Assembly (NCBI GenBank): GCA_028820655.1 | Contig: JAPPIK010000042.1 | Coordinates: forward strand, 36,861-100,860 | Source: Candidatus Poribacteria bacterium | Lineage (GTDB): Bacteria; Poribacteria; WGA-4E; JAJDTR01 | Reading direction: 5' to 3' | Length of the DNA stretch: 64,000 nucleotides | Shown here: positions 36,470 through 46,169 of the stretch, in pieces | Numbering within the stretch: position 1 is the first letter of the stretch | How the letters are laid out: every line of letters starts with the position of its first letter | Program-made: the position numbers and the translations under genes | The notes under the pieces: model-generated | The model's database searches: none | What the model was told of the DNA's origin: nothing | Seen by the model: only the letters and a program-made list of their open reading frames with translations

Positions 36470-38218
36470 TCAATACGCTTCCTTATACCCAATGTCCGTT
36501 ACACGGAAAGGTTCGGCACCCCGCCCGTTGTTTGGAAGATTTAGCGGTAGGTGTACATCCAGAAGGAATGGACGTCCTTCCCGTTCCACTACGTCCAATC
36601 CACGTTCGATTGAATCTGCGACACAAGACTCGTCCTTCACGCACACAGCTTCCACGCCGAATCCCTCGGCGATCTTCACGGGGTCGATGCCGCTCAAGAC
36701 GACACCTGGATACACGTCGGTTTCCTCCATTGTTGAACCTTTGGCTCGGCCAAAGTGGTGTGCAACGATTCCGTAAGATCGATTGTTGGATATCACATAG
36801 AGTAGGGGAATCCCGTGATGAACCGCCGTCCATAGACCTGAATCGGCATAACACAGCGATCCATCCCCGACCAGACCAACGACGGGGCGATCAAGCGCCG
36901 CCAGTTTGGCACCAATGGCTGCACCTACCCCGTACCCTTCCGATCCGCCGGCCGCGATCAAGTAAAGGTTGTCTCCCACATCTTCGGATTTCGCGAGGTT
37001 TTCCACGGGAACAACATACTGTTCGATCATAACCACGCCCCCATCCCGCCGGTTTAATGCTTCATCCAGTGAATCTCGTAGCAGCCAAGGACGTACTCTA
37101 CCGGACCGAGGTTTGGATGTACGCTCGGTTTTGATGCGTTCTGCGTGGAGCGATGCTGCCTGTTCTTGTGCCCACCCACGCCGGTTTTCCAATCGATTCG
37201 ACTTAGAATGACTATCTGCGAACTCGTTCAACCTTTCCAGGGTGCGCTTTTCATCCGCCAGAATGGCGAAATCGAGCCCCGGAATATTCTTGATGTTTGC
37301 GGGGTCCGACCCGATGGCGGCTAACTGTCGACCGTCGGTAAACGCATGATAATCGTGAGGTATTCCAAGCCCGGCGTGCCGGACGCCAAGACATAGAATA
37401 AGGTCCGGATCAAGTGTATCTATGGCTGCCATATGTCCACAGCGAAATCTGTGCCTAAGCGGGATGCTACGCAGATCGCCCCATACGTTGACAACGGGTA
37501 GTCCAAAATTCTCAACAAACGTGGTAGCTTCCGACTCAGCCCGGTTTTTCCAGATGCCGTCACCAATGTAGAGCACGGGGCGCTCGGCGTCGTGAATTAG
37601 CCGTGCCATTTTTTCCACATCATCATCGTCGGGGTACCCTACGTGCATGACCGCAATATCAGTTTCGATAATGTTCGTCGAGACCTGTTGATTGTACAGC
37701 ATCCGATCGTAAACAGCCAGGTGTACGGGCCCTACCGGAGGTGTCTTGGCGACGTGAATCGCTCTATAAATAGCTTGAGGCAGCCCTTCCGGTTCAATAA
37801 CGGACCAAGCTGCTTTTGCCATAGGCGCGGCAATCGAGGTTGGTGCAACACTATGCCCCAGGTCAAGACTAACTCGGTCACCGTAGCTTCCGGTGTCACC
37901 GGCGAAAGTGATGAGTACGACAGGCAGACTCCCGTACCATACGTTATAAAATTGGCCGAGACACTGAGCTAATCCGGCACCGAGGTGCACTAGCATTACG
38001 GCAGGATCGAGTTTCACCTGCGCATAACCGCCAGCCATCGCAGCAACACTACCCTCGTGCAGACCGAGAATGCCGTGAATCTTGGGGTGGGAATTTAGAG
38101 CATCGAAGAAATGCGCCTCTCGGGAGCCGGAGTTATTGAATACGTAGTTGACTCCCAGTGCCGCGAGTTGCTCGACCAAAATCTGAGACGGACTCGCCGT
38201 GATAGGCCTCAAATCCAT
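36470..38218 (-). CDS. Thiamine diphosphate-dependent decarboxylase/synthase-like enzyme
   Basis: 582 residues. The PYR domain contains the catalytic Glu in GLHEGSVAAMAGGYAQ. The middle domain has the YIGDGIWKNRAESEATTF segment. The PP domain has the full ThDP motif VGLVGDGSLCYADSGLW ending in YVISNN, and a GYGVGAAIGAKLA approach. Length and motifs resemble benzoylformate decarboxylase and acetolactate synthase large subunits. It differs strongly from the first ThDP gene of the cluster, so it is an old paralogue, not a recent copy. Start ATG lies behind a GGAAGG. Confidence 0.88.
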   Translation of the reverse strand: MDLRPITASPSQILVEQLAALGVNYVFNNSGSREAHFFDALNSHPKIHGILGLHEGSVAAMAGGYAQVKLDPAVMLVHLGAGLAQCLGQFYNVWYGSLPVVLITFAGDTGSYGDRVSLDLGHSVAPTSIAAPMAKAAWSVIEPEGLPQAIYRAIHVAKTPPVGPVHLAVYDRMLYNQQVSTNIIETDIAVMHVGYPDDDDVEKMARLIHDAERPVLYIGDGIWKNRAESEATTFVENFGLPVVNVWGDLRSIPLRHRFRCGHMAAIDTLDPDLILCLGVRHAGLGIPHDYHAFTDGRQLAAIGSDPANIKNIPGLDFAILADEKRTLERLNEFADSHSKSNRLENRRGWAQEQAASLHAERIKTERTSKPRSGRVRPWLLRDSLDEALNRRDGGVVMIEQYVVPVENLAKSEDVGDNLYLIAAGGSEGYGVGAAIGAKLAALDRPVVGLVGDGSLCYADSGLWTAVHHGIPLLYVISNNRSYGIVAHHFGRAKGSTMEETDVYPGVVLSGIDPVKIAEGFGVEAVCVKDESCVADSIERGLDVVEREGRPFLLDVHLPLNLPNNGRGAEPFRVTDIGYKEAY

Positions 38219-38318
38219 AGAATCTAACCTTCCTCAATCCGCTGTTTAGAGGTGCGTATGGTCGATTGGATGACATTCCTTTTCAATCATCAATGCGCCG
38301 TCTAAACATGTGTGCGTC

Positions 38319-40850
38319 CTACTCCAAGTTTGCCAGAAATCCGCGCTGCCGATTTAGGCGGTCGTCGCGCATTTCGGCAAAACGCTTTATCCCGGCAAAA
38401 ATTGACTCGGCATCAAGGTGAGCCTCTGCGATGACATCCGATTCTGTACCCCCGGTCAGCCACTGATTATCCCAGTCGGCGGTCAATGAAAATTCGTCGG
38501 TCAGCGGACCCACATCCGAGACGGGCCAGACTCTCCGCGTACCGGTGCTGACTACCATCAAGTCATATTTTGCCTCCTGAGGTAGTACCGATTCTCGATA
38601 GTCAGCCGGTTGGCGAACAAAGAGATCCTCGCTAACGGCTGCAATAATCTTCACGTTGATGCCCTGCTCTTCGAGGCGCGGGATTATGTTCACGAGATTG
38701 ACGGTGGAATTGGAACCTTGGACAATCACGTAGCCGTGTTTAGGTTGGTTTGGCGCGAAGTCTCGGATGACATACAGTCCTTTCGCGGCCGCCTTGAGAT
38801 CTTTGTCGGCAAACGTGTTTCGGTCCGCTACCGGGAAGTCCGGGCGCGCTACTTCAATGATTATTACACTGACTCTCGGATCTCGAGCTGCGATTTCGGC
38901 TGCGGCAAAGTATCCGGGGGCAACATCATTATAATCCCAGAAACTCACGTGGATCGCTTGACCGCGCGGAAACAGCTTCCAAACTTGGGGGGCAAAGATG
39001 CCAAAATGTGTGCGTGCATCCGCGGCGGTTTCCGGTCCTGAATGACCGGCGAGTATGTGCAGTATCCCCATGCGAAAGCGACTGTCTTGACTCTGCTGGC
39101 TCCATACTCGGACAGGGAGATACATTAGCGGTGTGAATGCGCCGTAAGTCCCGCTTAATGCCCACACCCCTGCAAATCTCTCCGGGTCTAGCGACGCACT
39201 TTGCCCCACCAGCCCGATCGCGCTTGAGGCGTTGCCGGCTTCTTGGATGGGCGCCTTAAATCGAGTGGCGGCAGGATTGGTGTCGGGATTATAGTGTCCC
39301 CACAAGCTACCGTGTTCCACATTTATGGACTCCGAAAGGTCTGCTGCGAGAGTAATGAACCGATTGTCCGTTACGAAGTTGACCCACTTGATAATTTCTG
39401 AAATACCGCGGCGCGTTCCGGCAACCTCGCCCGCCTCCCTAAACAGCGAGATTTCCACTTCTTTCTTTTCGCCAGACACGGGATTTGCAACCATGAGTTG
39501 TTGCGGGCCAACCGGGAGATTCTCAACTCGGAGCCGGTCGTCCAGGAAAGGGTCGCGTGTGACATCGACTCGCAGCGGTAATTCATCCTGCACCGAGTCA
39601 CCAATCTCTACGACGCGATCCGCCAGCCAGTCTCCCAGCCCATTGCGATCCAGCACCGACATCACAACGTCGATATTGGATTTGAATTGAATCAGACGCT
39701 CACGTTCGTCAGTCACCGGACCGTCGTGAATACCTTGAAATTCGACGCCGTACCGGTTTTCAAACGTCGTGGCCAATGCCACAAAATACTCCGAATTCAT
39801 CTTCATGGCGTATGGATGGCTTGGGAAACTAATCAATTGGTCGCCATAGCCCTCAATCTTTCCATTGAAAGCTCCGGGCCAATATCCCTTTACCGTGTTT
39901 CCGACGACCACCATTGGTCGGCGATCATCCGAGTCCCAGTTCTCCATGGTGTTTAGAACGGCTAGGATTTGATCGTAATCATTACCGTTTTCAAGAGGGA
40001 ACACGTTCCAACCGTAGGAAGTCCACTGATCCTCGAGTTTGTACTGATTATACTTGGCGTCTACCACGCCGCCGACCAAGGTGTCGTCAATTCCGGCGTT
40101 ATTGTATGAAATCAGGATTCGCAGGCGTTTGCCCACCTCCATGGCGAGTCCTTGCGTTTTCAGCTCTTGGGCATGCCCCTCGGTCATGGCAAATTCGCCT
40201 TCAAGTGCAAGGATCTTAAGAGAGTCGGGCGCGCCCATAAAATTCCAGAAGGCAGCCTTTCCGGCGGCCGTTGCGACACCAATTCCGGATGGACCGCCGT
40301 TGACATCATTGGTTAAGTCGGTCGTTTCGGCGTGCCCGGCGAGGGATCGAATCCCGCGCGTCCTTGCCTGAGTGAATAGCGGATGGTCGTCAATCCCATG
40401 ATCTTTTAGAAGCGATTCCAATGCGCCGGCGCCGCGTCGGAAACCGAGAGCGTCAATCGGCAGCATGGCGATTTCGGGATCCACATAATATCGTGAATCG
40501 GTAGTCGCCGAGTGTTTTCGCGCCATCGCTTCGCCCACTATCATCCACAAGGCGTATGCGGTGGGGATATTGTGTCCTCCCGCGAGCATGAATTTGTCGC
40601 AGAATGGATGCTTCGGCCTTCGGTAATCATAGCGAAGTCCACCGAGTTCCGGGCCTACCAAATGGAGTGCCACATTGTAGGGCGTGTATGCCAATGGGCC
40701 ACCGAAATGGCCTGTTTGAGCGTAATTGCCAAGCAACACCAACGTCATACATGTCATGTATCCGACGTCTTCTATGCGTTCTCGATTATAATCGACAATT
40801 AGCGGCTGAATCTGAGATAGTAAAGGATTTGGGGTTGCTGTGTCTGCCAT
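38319..40850 (-). CDS. Divergent transketolase-like enzyme
   Basis: 843 residues, longer than typical transketolase (about 650-700). The N-terminal half has a GHFGGPLAYTPYNVAL start, LAGGHNIPTAYAL, and an altered ThDP motif ALEGEFAMTEGHAQEL followed by YNNAGIDDT. The usual GDG Asp is Glu here. The PYR half has FITLAADLSESINVEHG and IQEAGNASSAIGLVGQS, where the activating Glu of the REHAM motif is kept. The C-terminal domain shows YVIVQGSNSTVNLV. It may be a pyruvate dehydrogenase E1/transketolase hybrid-type subgroup acting on unusual ketoses. It precedes the second ThDP enzyme on the same strand. Confidence 0.82.
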   Translation of the reverse strand: MADTATPNPLLSQIQPLIVDYNRERIEDVGYMTCMTLVLLGNYAQTGHFGGPLAYTPYNVALHLVGPELGGLRYDYRRPKHPFCDKFMLAGGHNIPTAYALWMIVGEAMARKHSATTDSRYYVDPEIAMLPIDALGFRRGAGALESLLKDHGIDDHPLFTQARTRGIRSLAGHAETTDLTNDVNGGPSGIGVATAAGKAAFWNFMGAPDSLKILALEGEFAMTEGHAQELKTQGLAMEVGKRLRILISYNNAGIDDTLVGGVVDAKYNQYKLEDQWTSYGWNVFPLENGNDYDQILAVLNTMENWDSDDRRPMVVVGNTVKGYWPGAFNGKIEGYGDQLISFPSHPYAMKMNSEYFVALATTFENRYGVEFQGIHDGPVTDERERLIQFKSNIDVVMSVLDRNGLGDWLADRVVEIGDSVQDELPLRVDVTRDPFLDDRLRVENLPVGPQQLMVANPVSGEKKEVEISLFREAGEVAGTRRGISEIIKWVNFVTDNRFITLAADLSESINVEHGSLWGHYNPDTNPAATRFKAPIQEAGNASSAIGLVGQSASLDPERFAGVWALSGTYGAFTPLMYLPVRVWSQQSQDSRFRMGILHILAGHSGPETAADARTHFGIFAPQVWKLFPRGQAIHVSFWDYNDVAPGYFAAAEIAARDPRVSVIIIEVARPDFPVADRNTFADKDLKAAAKGLYVIRDFAPNQPKHGYVIVQGSNSTVNLVNIIPRLEEQGINVKIIAAVSEDLFVRQPADYRESVLPQEAKYDLMVVSTGTRRVWPVSDVGPLTDEFSLTADWDNQWLTGGTESDVIAEAHLDAESIFAGIKRFAEMRDDRLNRQRGFLANLE

Positions 40851-41142
40851 TTTAATTCCTTTTGTTTCCTACCAGTATACTCGGCAGGTGGGCGAAGCGG
40901 GTGACTAGAGATGCAAGGATTGCCACCAAATCTATAAGTCAAGTACCAAGGAAGCGCCCTACCTGCCCGGTATTTGAATGTTCGTTGCTACGCACAATTT
41001 TACTTAATTATAGCACGAGTCACCGAAATATGGTACACAAAAAAGGAACGTGTGGGTGCGAGCACAAGCCACATTCGCGCAGATTGGGCGCTCAAGTCGG
41101 TGTGCTGAACGCTGCAGAATTGTTCGAGAAAGACACAAAGTT

Positions 41143-41412
41143 TTAAGAAAAAGCTCGGTTTCGAGATTCGGTCCAGGAAGAAATCAAGTTTTCAAGAAAA
41201 AACTTGATTTCGGCGGTTTTGAGATTAGAGCGCACAACTTGGGTCAGCTCTGAAATTGCGCTTGAAACCTTACGGGGCGTGGCTTGAAGCCATTCGCCGC
41301 TCGCTGCACGATTGGGCGCTAATGTGCGCCCATATATTTCACCCCACAATTCTGAAAGGCGATCGGACAGCGGTTCAGGCCGCAATAATTCGTCTATGTA
41401 TCTTCCGAGCAT
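41143..41412 (-). CDS. Possible small hypothetical protein
   Basis: 89 codons from an ATG. The first 60 residues (MLGRYIDELLRPEPLSDRLS, then WGEIYGRTLAPNRAASGEWL) have plausible amphipathic composition. There is no convincing SD and no family I recognise. The end overlaps a repeat-rich stretch. It may be a remnant of a longer gene. Confidence 0.25.
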   Translation of the reverse strand: MLGRYIDELLRPEPLSDRLSELWGEIYGRTLAPNRAASGEWLQATPRKVSSAISELTQVVRSNLKTAEIKFFLENLISSWTESRNRAFS

Positions 41413-41653
41413 AATATGTTTCTACTTTCGGTCATTGCTTATCTCAAAAAACGCTTGGATCTCCGCTCCCCCGCTCGCAGCTTTTCCTCTTGATCCGATA
41501 CAGTGAACTGAGATGCCAACGGAGCGTCGATTCAAGCGGCGTGTTGGCATATTCAGAAACGGAGAATTCCTGTGTAGGAGCGGATTCTCAGGAATCGCGA
41601 TGCTAACAAAATGCCAACAGAAAATTAAAGTTGCGCCGCCTTGGCGGATAGGA

Positions 41654-41700
41654 TCGTATAATATACCACATAAATGTTAAGTAGTCAATCTAAAATAACG
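41654..41700 (+). repeat. TATACCACAT-type intergenic repeat, copy 1
   Basis: TATACCACATAAATGTTAAG followed by TAGTCAATCTAAAAT. A close match lies at about 49628-49670. Both copies are intergenic and in the same orientation. Confidence 0.55.
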
Positions 41701-41885
41701 AGTTGCGGGAGGGAAGAAAAGTTGGCCGACAGCGGTTGCACCAATTCACAGACATTTTGGTGCATAATTGGCAGATGGGGTGATTTGGAATCGCGAATCA
41801 GAGATCGCGGGATCTGTATCGCAGTTGCCATCTGCTCGTCTGATTGCGCCTACCGGGTGTTACATCGCGCAAACATGTAAGTATT

Positions 41886-42160
41886 AGCGAACGCGGTCGC
41901 TATCCACTCGCTTGATCCGCAGGTGTGCAAGAATTGAGTTTTCTCCCTGCTACTGACATGCCGTTCCTCCGGAGCGGGGAATCGCGACCTGGAGATCGCT
42001 CCTACGGGCAACGCAGGGAATCGCGACCTGGAGGTCGCTCCTACAGGGGGCGGATTGAAGGCCGCCGGGGTCGGGAGTCGCGGCCGGGAGAAGATTTGTA
42101 TGCGAACTCTGTGGAAGTCCTATCGCGTTCGTAATACACTCACTTGATCACTCGCTATCC
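41886..42160 (+). repeat. Cluster of GCGACCT hairpin repeats
   Basis: Two near-identical units at 41977-42008 and 42016-42050 each contain GCGACCTGGAGRTCGC, an inverted repeat that can form a hairpin, followed by TCCTAC. A third, degenerate unit begins at 42073 with GCGGCCGGGAGAAGATTT. The flanks contain TATCCACTCGCTTGATC-type sequence. Related copies lie near 59.45 kb and, reversed, near position 50. Confidence 0.65.
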
Positions 42161-42596
42161 GATCGCTCGCTTACCTTACAAATGTATTCTTCGAACAAGC
42201 TCTCCTTTCTGTCAATTATGATGCGGGATACGGCTACCTGAGAAATCAAACTTTTGAATGCTCAATAATGCGGAAGATGGGTGTGTAATTGGGGAAAACG
42301 CTTCTAACTACAAAGGAGGTCTCAAGGAGGTAGAACGTCCGATTATTGTTGGGTTTACTCAAATCCTGGCACGTTCAAACGAAGTATGCACTCGAAAACC
42401 ACTACGAGATGATCGATTACTAACGGATTTTCGTTCCACCCAACCTACGACTCTGACGGTATTATACGGCTTCCGCACCTCTGGCGCGTAGTATTGCAAA
42501 ACCGATGGACCGGGACGCATCTGTTTTCATTTTCTCTGGTTTGAATTTGATCGAGTGATTTCAGATGCGTTTCCCCTAATATCTAGTGAAACACGC

Positions 42597-42625
42597 TTGA
42601 CAAAATCTGTGACTTGATGTACACT
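42597..42625 (+). promoter_or_regulatory. Sigma-70-type promoter for nadA
   Basis: TTGACA at 42597-42602 and TACACT at 42620-42625, spacer exactly 17 bases. This leaves a leader of about 140 bases before the nadA ATG. Confidence 0.65.
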
Positions 42626-42765
42626 CTTTGTCTCATTTCCGTTCATTATCATGAAGCATCCAGCTAATCTTGAGAACAAACCGGATTAAGGAACAAAGTG
42701 TCGGCGGCGGTCGACTAGCAGTCAAGTGATTCAGCGGCGAGGAGAACATCCAAAGGTAGCAGCGA

Positions 42766-43848
42766 ATGAGCACACAGGCAGGAAATATAGAATTTGAGAA
42801 CGTTAAAACGGAACTCTACAAGAGAGGCCATCCGAGTTTAACCCGTGTGGATATTGAAGCTCATGCCAGGACCGTGCAAAAAATCCTAGCGCTCAAAAAA
42901 AAACACAACGTGGTCATGCTTGGTCACAACTACATGGAACCGCTAGTGTTCGGGCTGTCCGCAAAAGAGGAACAGGGCGATTCCTTAGGCTTGAGTATGC
43001 ACGCCGCCAAAACGACAGCACCTTATATTATTTTTAACGGAGTTCCGTTTATGGCGGAAACAGCCAAGATTCTCAACCCGGCAAAGACGGTTCTGGTCGC
43101 GGACAAGACGGCAGGATGCTCGCTGGCTGACAATTTTGGGGCGGAAGATGTGAGAAAACTAAAAGCCATGTATCCGGATGTGCCGGTCATGATTTACATC
43201 AATAGTTATGCGGATGCGAAGGCGGAGTCGGATGTCTGCTGCACGTCCGCTAATGCGGCGAAGATTGCTAGAGAGATGCCGGGCGACAAGATAGTGTTTG
43301 TGCCGGACATCTACTTTGCTCAGAACTTGGAGGATGAGCTAGCTGGCGAGAAAACTGTCCTTTACCCGGGTAAAGGAAACCACGGTAAGGGTGCCGTGTG
43401 TGAGGTGCATGAAGAGTTCAGGCTTTCAGATTTGACTGCCGTACGAGAATCTTTTGAGATTCCCAAAGGGCACGGGAGTCGTGTCTTATACGCGCATTGG
43501 GAATGTCGACGAGAAGTTCTCAGGGAAGCCGATTTTTACGGGAGCACCAGCCAAATTATGGCAGACATCGCAAAGCGGGTAGCGGAAAAGCGGTTGGACC
43601 GCGCTTTTGTAGCTTCGGAATGTGAATTGACGTCAAACCTATCGCAAGAGTTCCCGTCGGTACAATTTTGGACCGCATGCTCGATCCGCTGTTCACACAT
43701 GGCGAAAGTTAATCTTGCCAAAGTGCTCGGTATTCTTGAAGCCATAGATGCGGGTGACAGTGTAAGTGATTATGAAGTCACTCTCGAACCCGAGGTAATT
43801 GACCGCGCAAGGACGCCCATAGAACGGATGCTTCAGATGAGTGCCTGA
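42766..43848 (+). CDS. nadA: Quinolinate synthase NadA
   Basis: 360 residues. It condenses iminoaspartate and dihydroxyacetone phosphate to quinolinate in NAD synthesis, using a [4Fe-4S] cluster. Motifs are VVMLGHNYMEP, the cluster Cys in ADKTAGCSLAD, DVCCTSANA, HWECRREV and the C-terminal FWTACSIRCSHMAKVNL Cys region. The SAECELTSN-type stretch appears as VASECELTSNL. The protein is slightly longer at the N-terminus than minimal NadA. No nadB or nadC is adjacent. Confidence 0.93.
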   Translation: MSTQAGNIEFENVKTELYKRGHPSLTRVDIEAHARTVQKILALKKKHNVVMLGHNYMEPLVFGLSAKEEQGDSLGLSMHAAKTTAPYIIFNGVPFMAETAKILNPAKTVLVADKTAGCSLADNFGAEDVRKLKAMYPDVPVMIYINSYADAKAESDVCCTSANAAKIAREMPGDKIVFVPDIYFAQNLEDELAGEKTVLYPGKGNHGKGAVCEVHEEFRLSDLTAVRESFEIPKGHGSRVLYAHWECRREVLREADFYGSTSQIMADIAKRVAEKRLDRAFVASECELTSNLSQEFPSVQFWTACSIRCSHMAKVNLAKVLGILEAIDAGDSVSDYEVTLEPEVIDRARTPIERMLQMSA

Positions 43849-43927
43849 TACACTGTATCGCTTACTGCAGGTATTTGGAAGAGATACCGTTTCAGCCTAA
43901 AAATCAGCTCCGTCATTAACGATTTTT

Positions 43928-45763
43928 TCATCTGATTTCTAAATCAATCGGTAGGACTGTAGCCACTGGTTCGTTTGCAAATGCCAGAAGTCGATAAATC
44001 GCAGTCAGTGACGGTGCTATAGAGGCAGGGACGGACAAATTCAGAGGTCGCGGAATACTCAAGTTTTGTTCCAAATCTTCCACAAATAACTCAAGAAACG
44101 TCTTCGGTTTAGGCAATACGAAGACCTCTACCTCATCGTCGACCTTCAATCCGGCTTCGGCTTTTGCTAGCGAAAGTGCGGTGTCGAGCCCTCCAAGCAC
44201 ATCGACGAGGCCGATTTCCACTGCTTGTTTTCCTGTCCAAACACGCCCTTGCGCGATTTCATGAATCTCCTCTTCCGTCATGTCTCTGCCATCGGCGGCT
44301 TTCCGCACAAAATCTTCGTAAACGGTATTCATCAGTTTTTCTACACGTTCGCGTTCGGTCATTGTGAATCTTCCATAATCCGAGTAAATATTGGCATTCT
44401 TTCCTCGGGTTATAACTTCCTTCGTCAACCCAAGCTTATTGTAAAGCCCTTTGAGATTGAGCTTCCCGCCAACGACTCCAATCGATCCGGTTATTGAAGC
44501 TGGTTGAGCGACAATAGCGCCCGCCGCCATGGCGATGTAGTAGCCGCCCGAACCAGCAACATCCGACATCGATACGACAACAGGTTTTTCTTGTTGGGTC
44601 AAGAAAACTTCGCGCCAGATGAGGTCTGAAGCCAGTGCCGAACCTCCGGGACTGTCGATGCGCATCACGGCAGCTATAACAGAATCGTCCGTGCGAATCT
44701 GGCGGAGCGCCTCGGTGAGTTCGCGAGGCGTGATAATCTGGCCAGTATTGAAGGGGCTATCCGGAACATCCGATAATATTGGTCCTGCCGCATAAATGAT
44801 CGCAATGCGTGGGACATGTGGTCGCTTGACGTCTTTTCGGGGTGGCGACAACATAGAAAACAACCGCATTAATCCCCCGAATCCGGTTAAATCCGCCACT
44901 TCCTTCGATTCTTTCGCAGAATCCGTGACGACCTCAATTGGTTTGGCCGATTCAGATTGAACCGAGGCGAGAAGCTCATCATAGTAGAGGAGCCCATCCA
45001 CCAATCTGTTGTCAAGCGCTTCACCCCCAGTAAACGGTCCCCCGTCGATAAGTTGCGCAACCACGGCGTCATCAAGTTCTGTTCGTCCTCCCGAAATCAT
45101 ATCGATTTGCTGACTATGCAGGTCATCGAGGATGGTATTCACCGCTTCGCGAAAGGGTTCGGACATTTGCTTTTGAGTGAAAGGTTCGACTACAGATTTA
45201 AATTTGCCAATTGCAATCATTTCTGCTTCAACGTCAAGTTTCTCGAACAATCCGGCGTAGAACATCACCTCCGCGCGAAGTCCCGTCAAACCAACAGTGC
45301 CTGTAGGCGTAAGGTAGATTCGGTCGGCTGCGCAAGCGAGCAGATATTCCATGTTTCCCCCGCCATTGAGATGACTTATTACCACTTTGCCCGACTCGCG
45401 AAGTTGAATAATCTTGTCTCGCATTTCCTGCAGTTTTGCCCAACCGGTACCCAGGTTGCCAATCTTCAACAACACGCCAATAGCATTCTCATTTTCGCGA
45501 ATAGATTCAAGTTCAGATGTCAAACCTCTTATTGTCTTAGGCGTTTGACTAAATGGAAAAGGAGATTTGGCTTCTACGTACGGACCGTGGATCGACACCT
45601 CAATGTACTGTAGTGATGGTTGTGTTTTACCAGCCTCCTCGTCATCGGTGACTTCACATTTATTAGCAGGCTCGGAAGTGAGCACGGCGTGTAACGGGAT
45701 AGATAGAGGGTAAATTAGTAGCGCTATTAAAAACTTCCATTTGACTCTTGCGTTACTCTTCAT
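43928..45763 (-). CDS. sppA: Signal peptide peptidase SppA, long form
   Basis: 611 residues: signal/anchor segment (KFLIALLIYPLSIPLHAVL), then two ClpP-like domains as in the 67-kDa SppA. The N-terminal domain carries the lysine in AIGKFKSVVEPFT (about residue 198). The C-terminal domain has the nucleophile in VAGSGGYYIAMAAGA (about 405), the usual split dyad. It acts in the periplasm on residual signal peptides. A short, single-domain SppA lies at 9.2 kb. Start ATG follows AGGAAAACAAA. Confidence 0.92.
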   Translation of the reverse strand: MKSNARVKWKFLIALLIYPLSIPLHAVLTSEPANKCEVTDDEEAGKTQPSLQYIEVSIHGPYVEAKSPFPFSQTPKTIRGLTSELESIRENENAIGVLLKIGNLGTGWAKLQEMRDKIIQLRESGKVVISHLNGGGNMEYLLACAADRIYLTPTGTVGLTGLRAEVMFYAGLFEKLDVEAEMIAIGKFKSVVEPFTQKQMSEPFREAVNTILDDLHSQQIDMISGGRTELDDAVVAQLIDGGPFTGGEALDNRLVDGLLYYDELLASVQSESAKPIEVVTDSAKESKEVADLTGFGGLMRLFSMLSPPRKDVKRPHVPRIAIIYAAGPILSDVPDSPFNTGQIITPRELTEALRQIRTDDSVIAAVMRIDSPGGSALASDLIWREVFLTQQEKPVVVSMSDVAGSGGYYIAMAAGAIVAQPASITGSIGVVGGKLNLKGLYNKLGLTKEVITRGKNANIYSDYGRFTMTERERVEKLMNTVYEDFVRKAADGRDMTEEEIHEIAQGRVWTGKQAVEIGLVDVLGGLDTALSLAKAEAGLKVDDEVEVFVLPKPKTFLELFVEDLEQNLSIPRPLNLSVPASIAPSLTAIYRLLAFANEPVATVLPIDLEIR

Positions 45764-46169
45764 TTTGTTTTCCTTTCTAACACAGGCGGGGAACTTAGAA
45801 TGAATGCATCTCCGAAGAATCTAACCTGCGGGCAGAGGTTCAGCCCGTGTTCGCCTAATACTCCTTAATTTGCCGGTTGCACGAACCGAGATGGTTAAAG
45901 TCTCGTTATTGGAGCCGTTCAATGTGCAGGAACGTTAACGAAGATTATACGTTGCGGCGCAAGAAAGTCAAGCGTTCCGTCGTTACGCCATGGTGGTTGA
46001 AATTCCTGTAAAACATCAAGTGATTGTGCTACAATGCGAGCAAACTTTAGAAATTATTTCGCGGATTTGACCAGTGTTTGACAGCTAGGCATCTTGCCAC
46101 GGTAACGGCGGGAGTGGTTGCAATAATCGTTCACTCGCAATCACTCCAATGTATAAACGGGGTTTGATA
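45764..46169. other. Divergent intergenic region, no gene seen
   Basis: About 400 bases between the divergent sppA and aminotransferase genes. A TTGACA occurs near 46077 but no matching -10 element is present at the right distance. Confidence 0.4.

Larger units (their letters stand above)
40851..42765. other. Long intergenic region with repeats
   Basis: About 1.9 kb without a confident gene. It holds a possible small ORF (41143-41412, minus), AAGTTTTCAAGAAAAAACTT-type direct/inverted repeats near 41137-41215, a TATACCACAT repeat near 41660, a cluster of GCGACCT hairpin repeats at about 41886-42160, and the nadA promoter near 42.6 kb. Confidence 0.6.

Noticed and set aside
36454..37032. A 192-codon plus-strand frame
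   Set aside because: Antisense to the ThDP enzyme gene, rich in Arg and Pro, with no family motif.
41886..42160. CRISPR array
   Set aside because: Only two close units with a spacer of about eight bases, and degenerate neighbours; this is a hairpin repeat family.
44957..45613. A 218-codon plus-strand frame
   Set aside because: Antisense to the long sppA gene.
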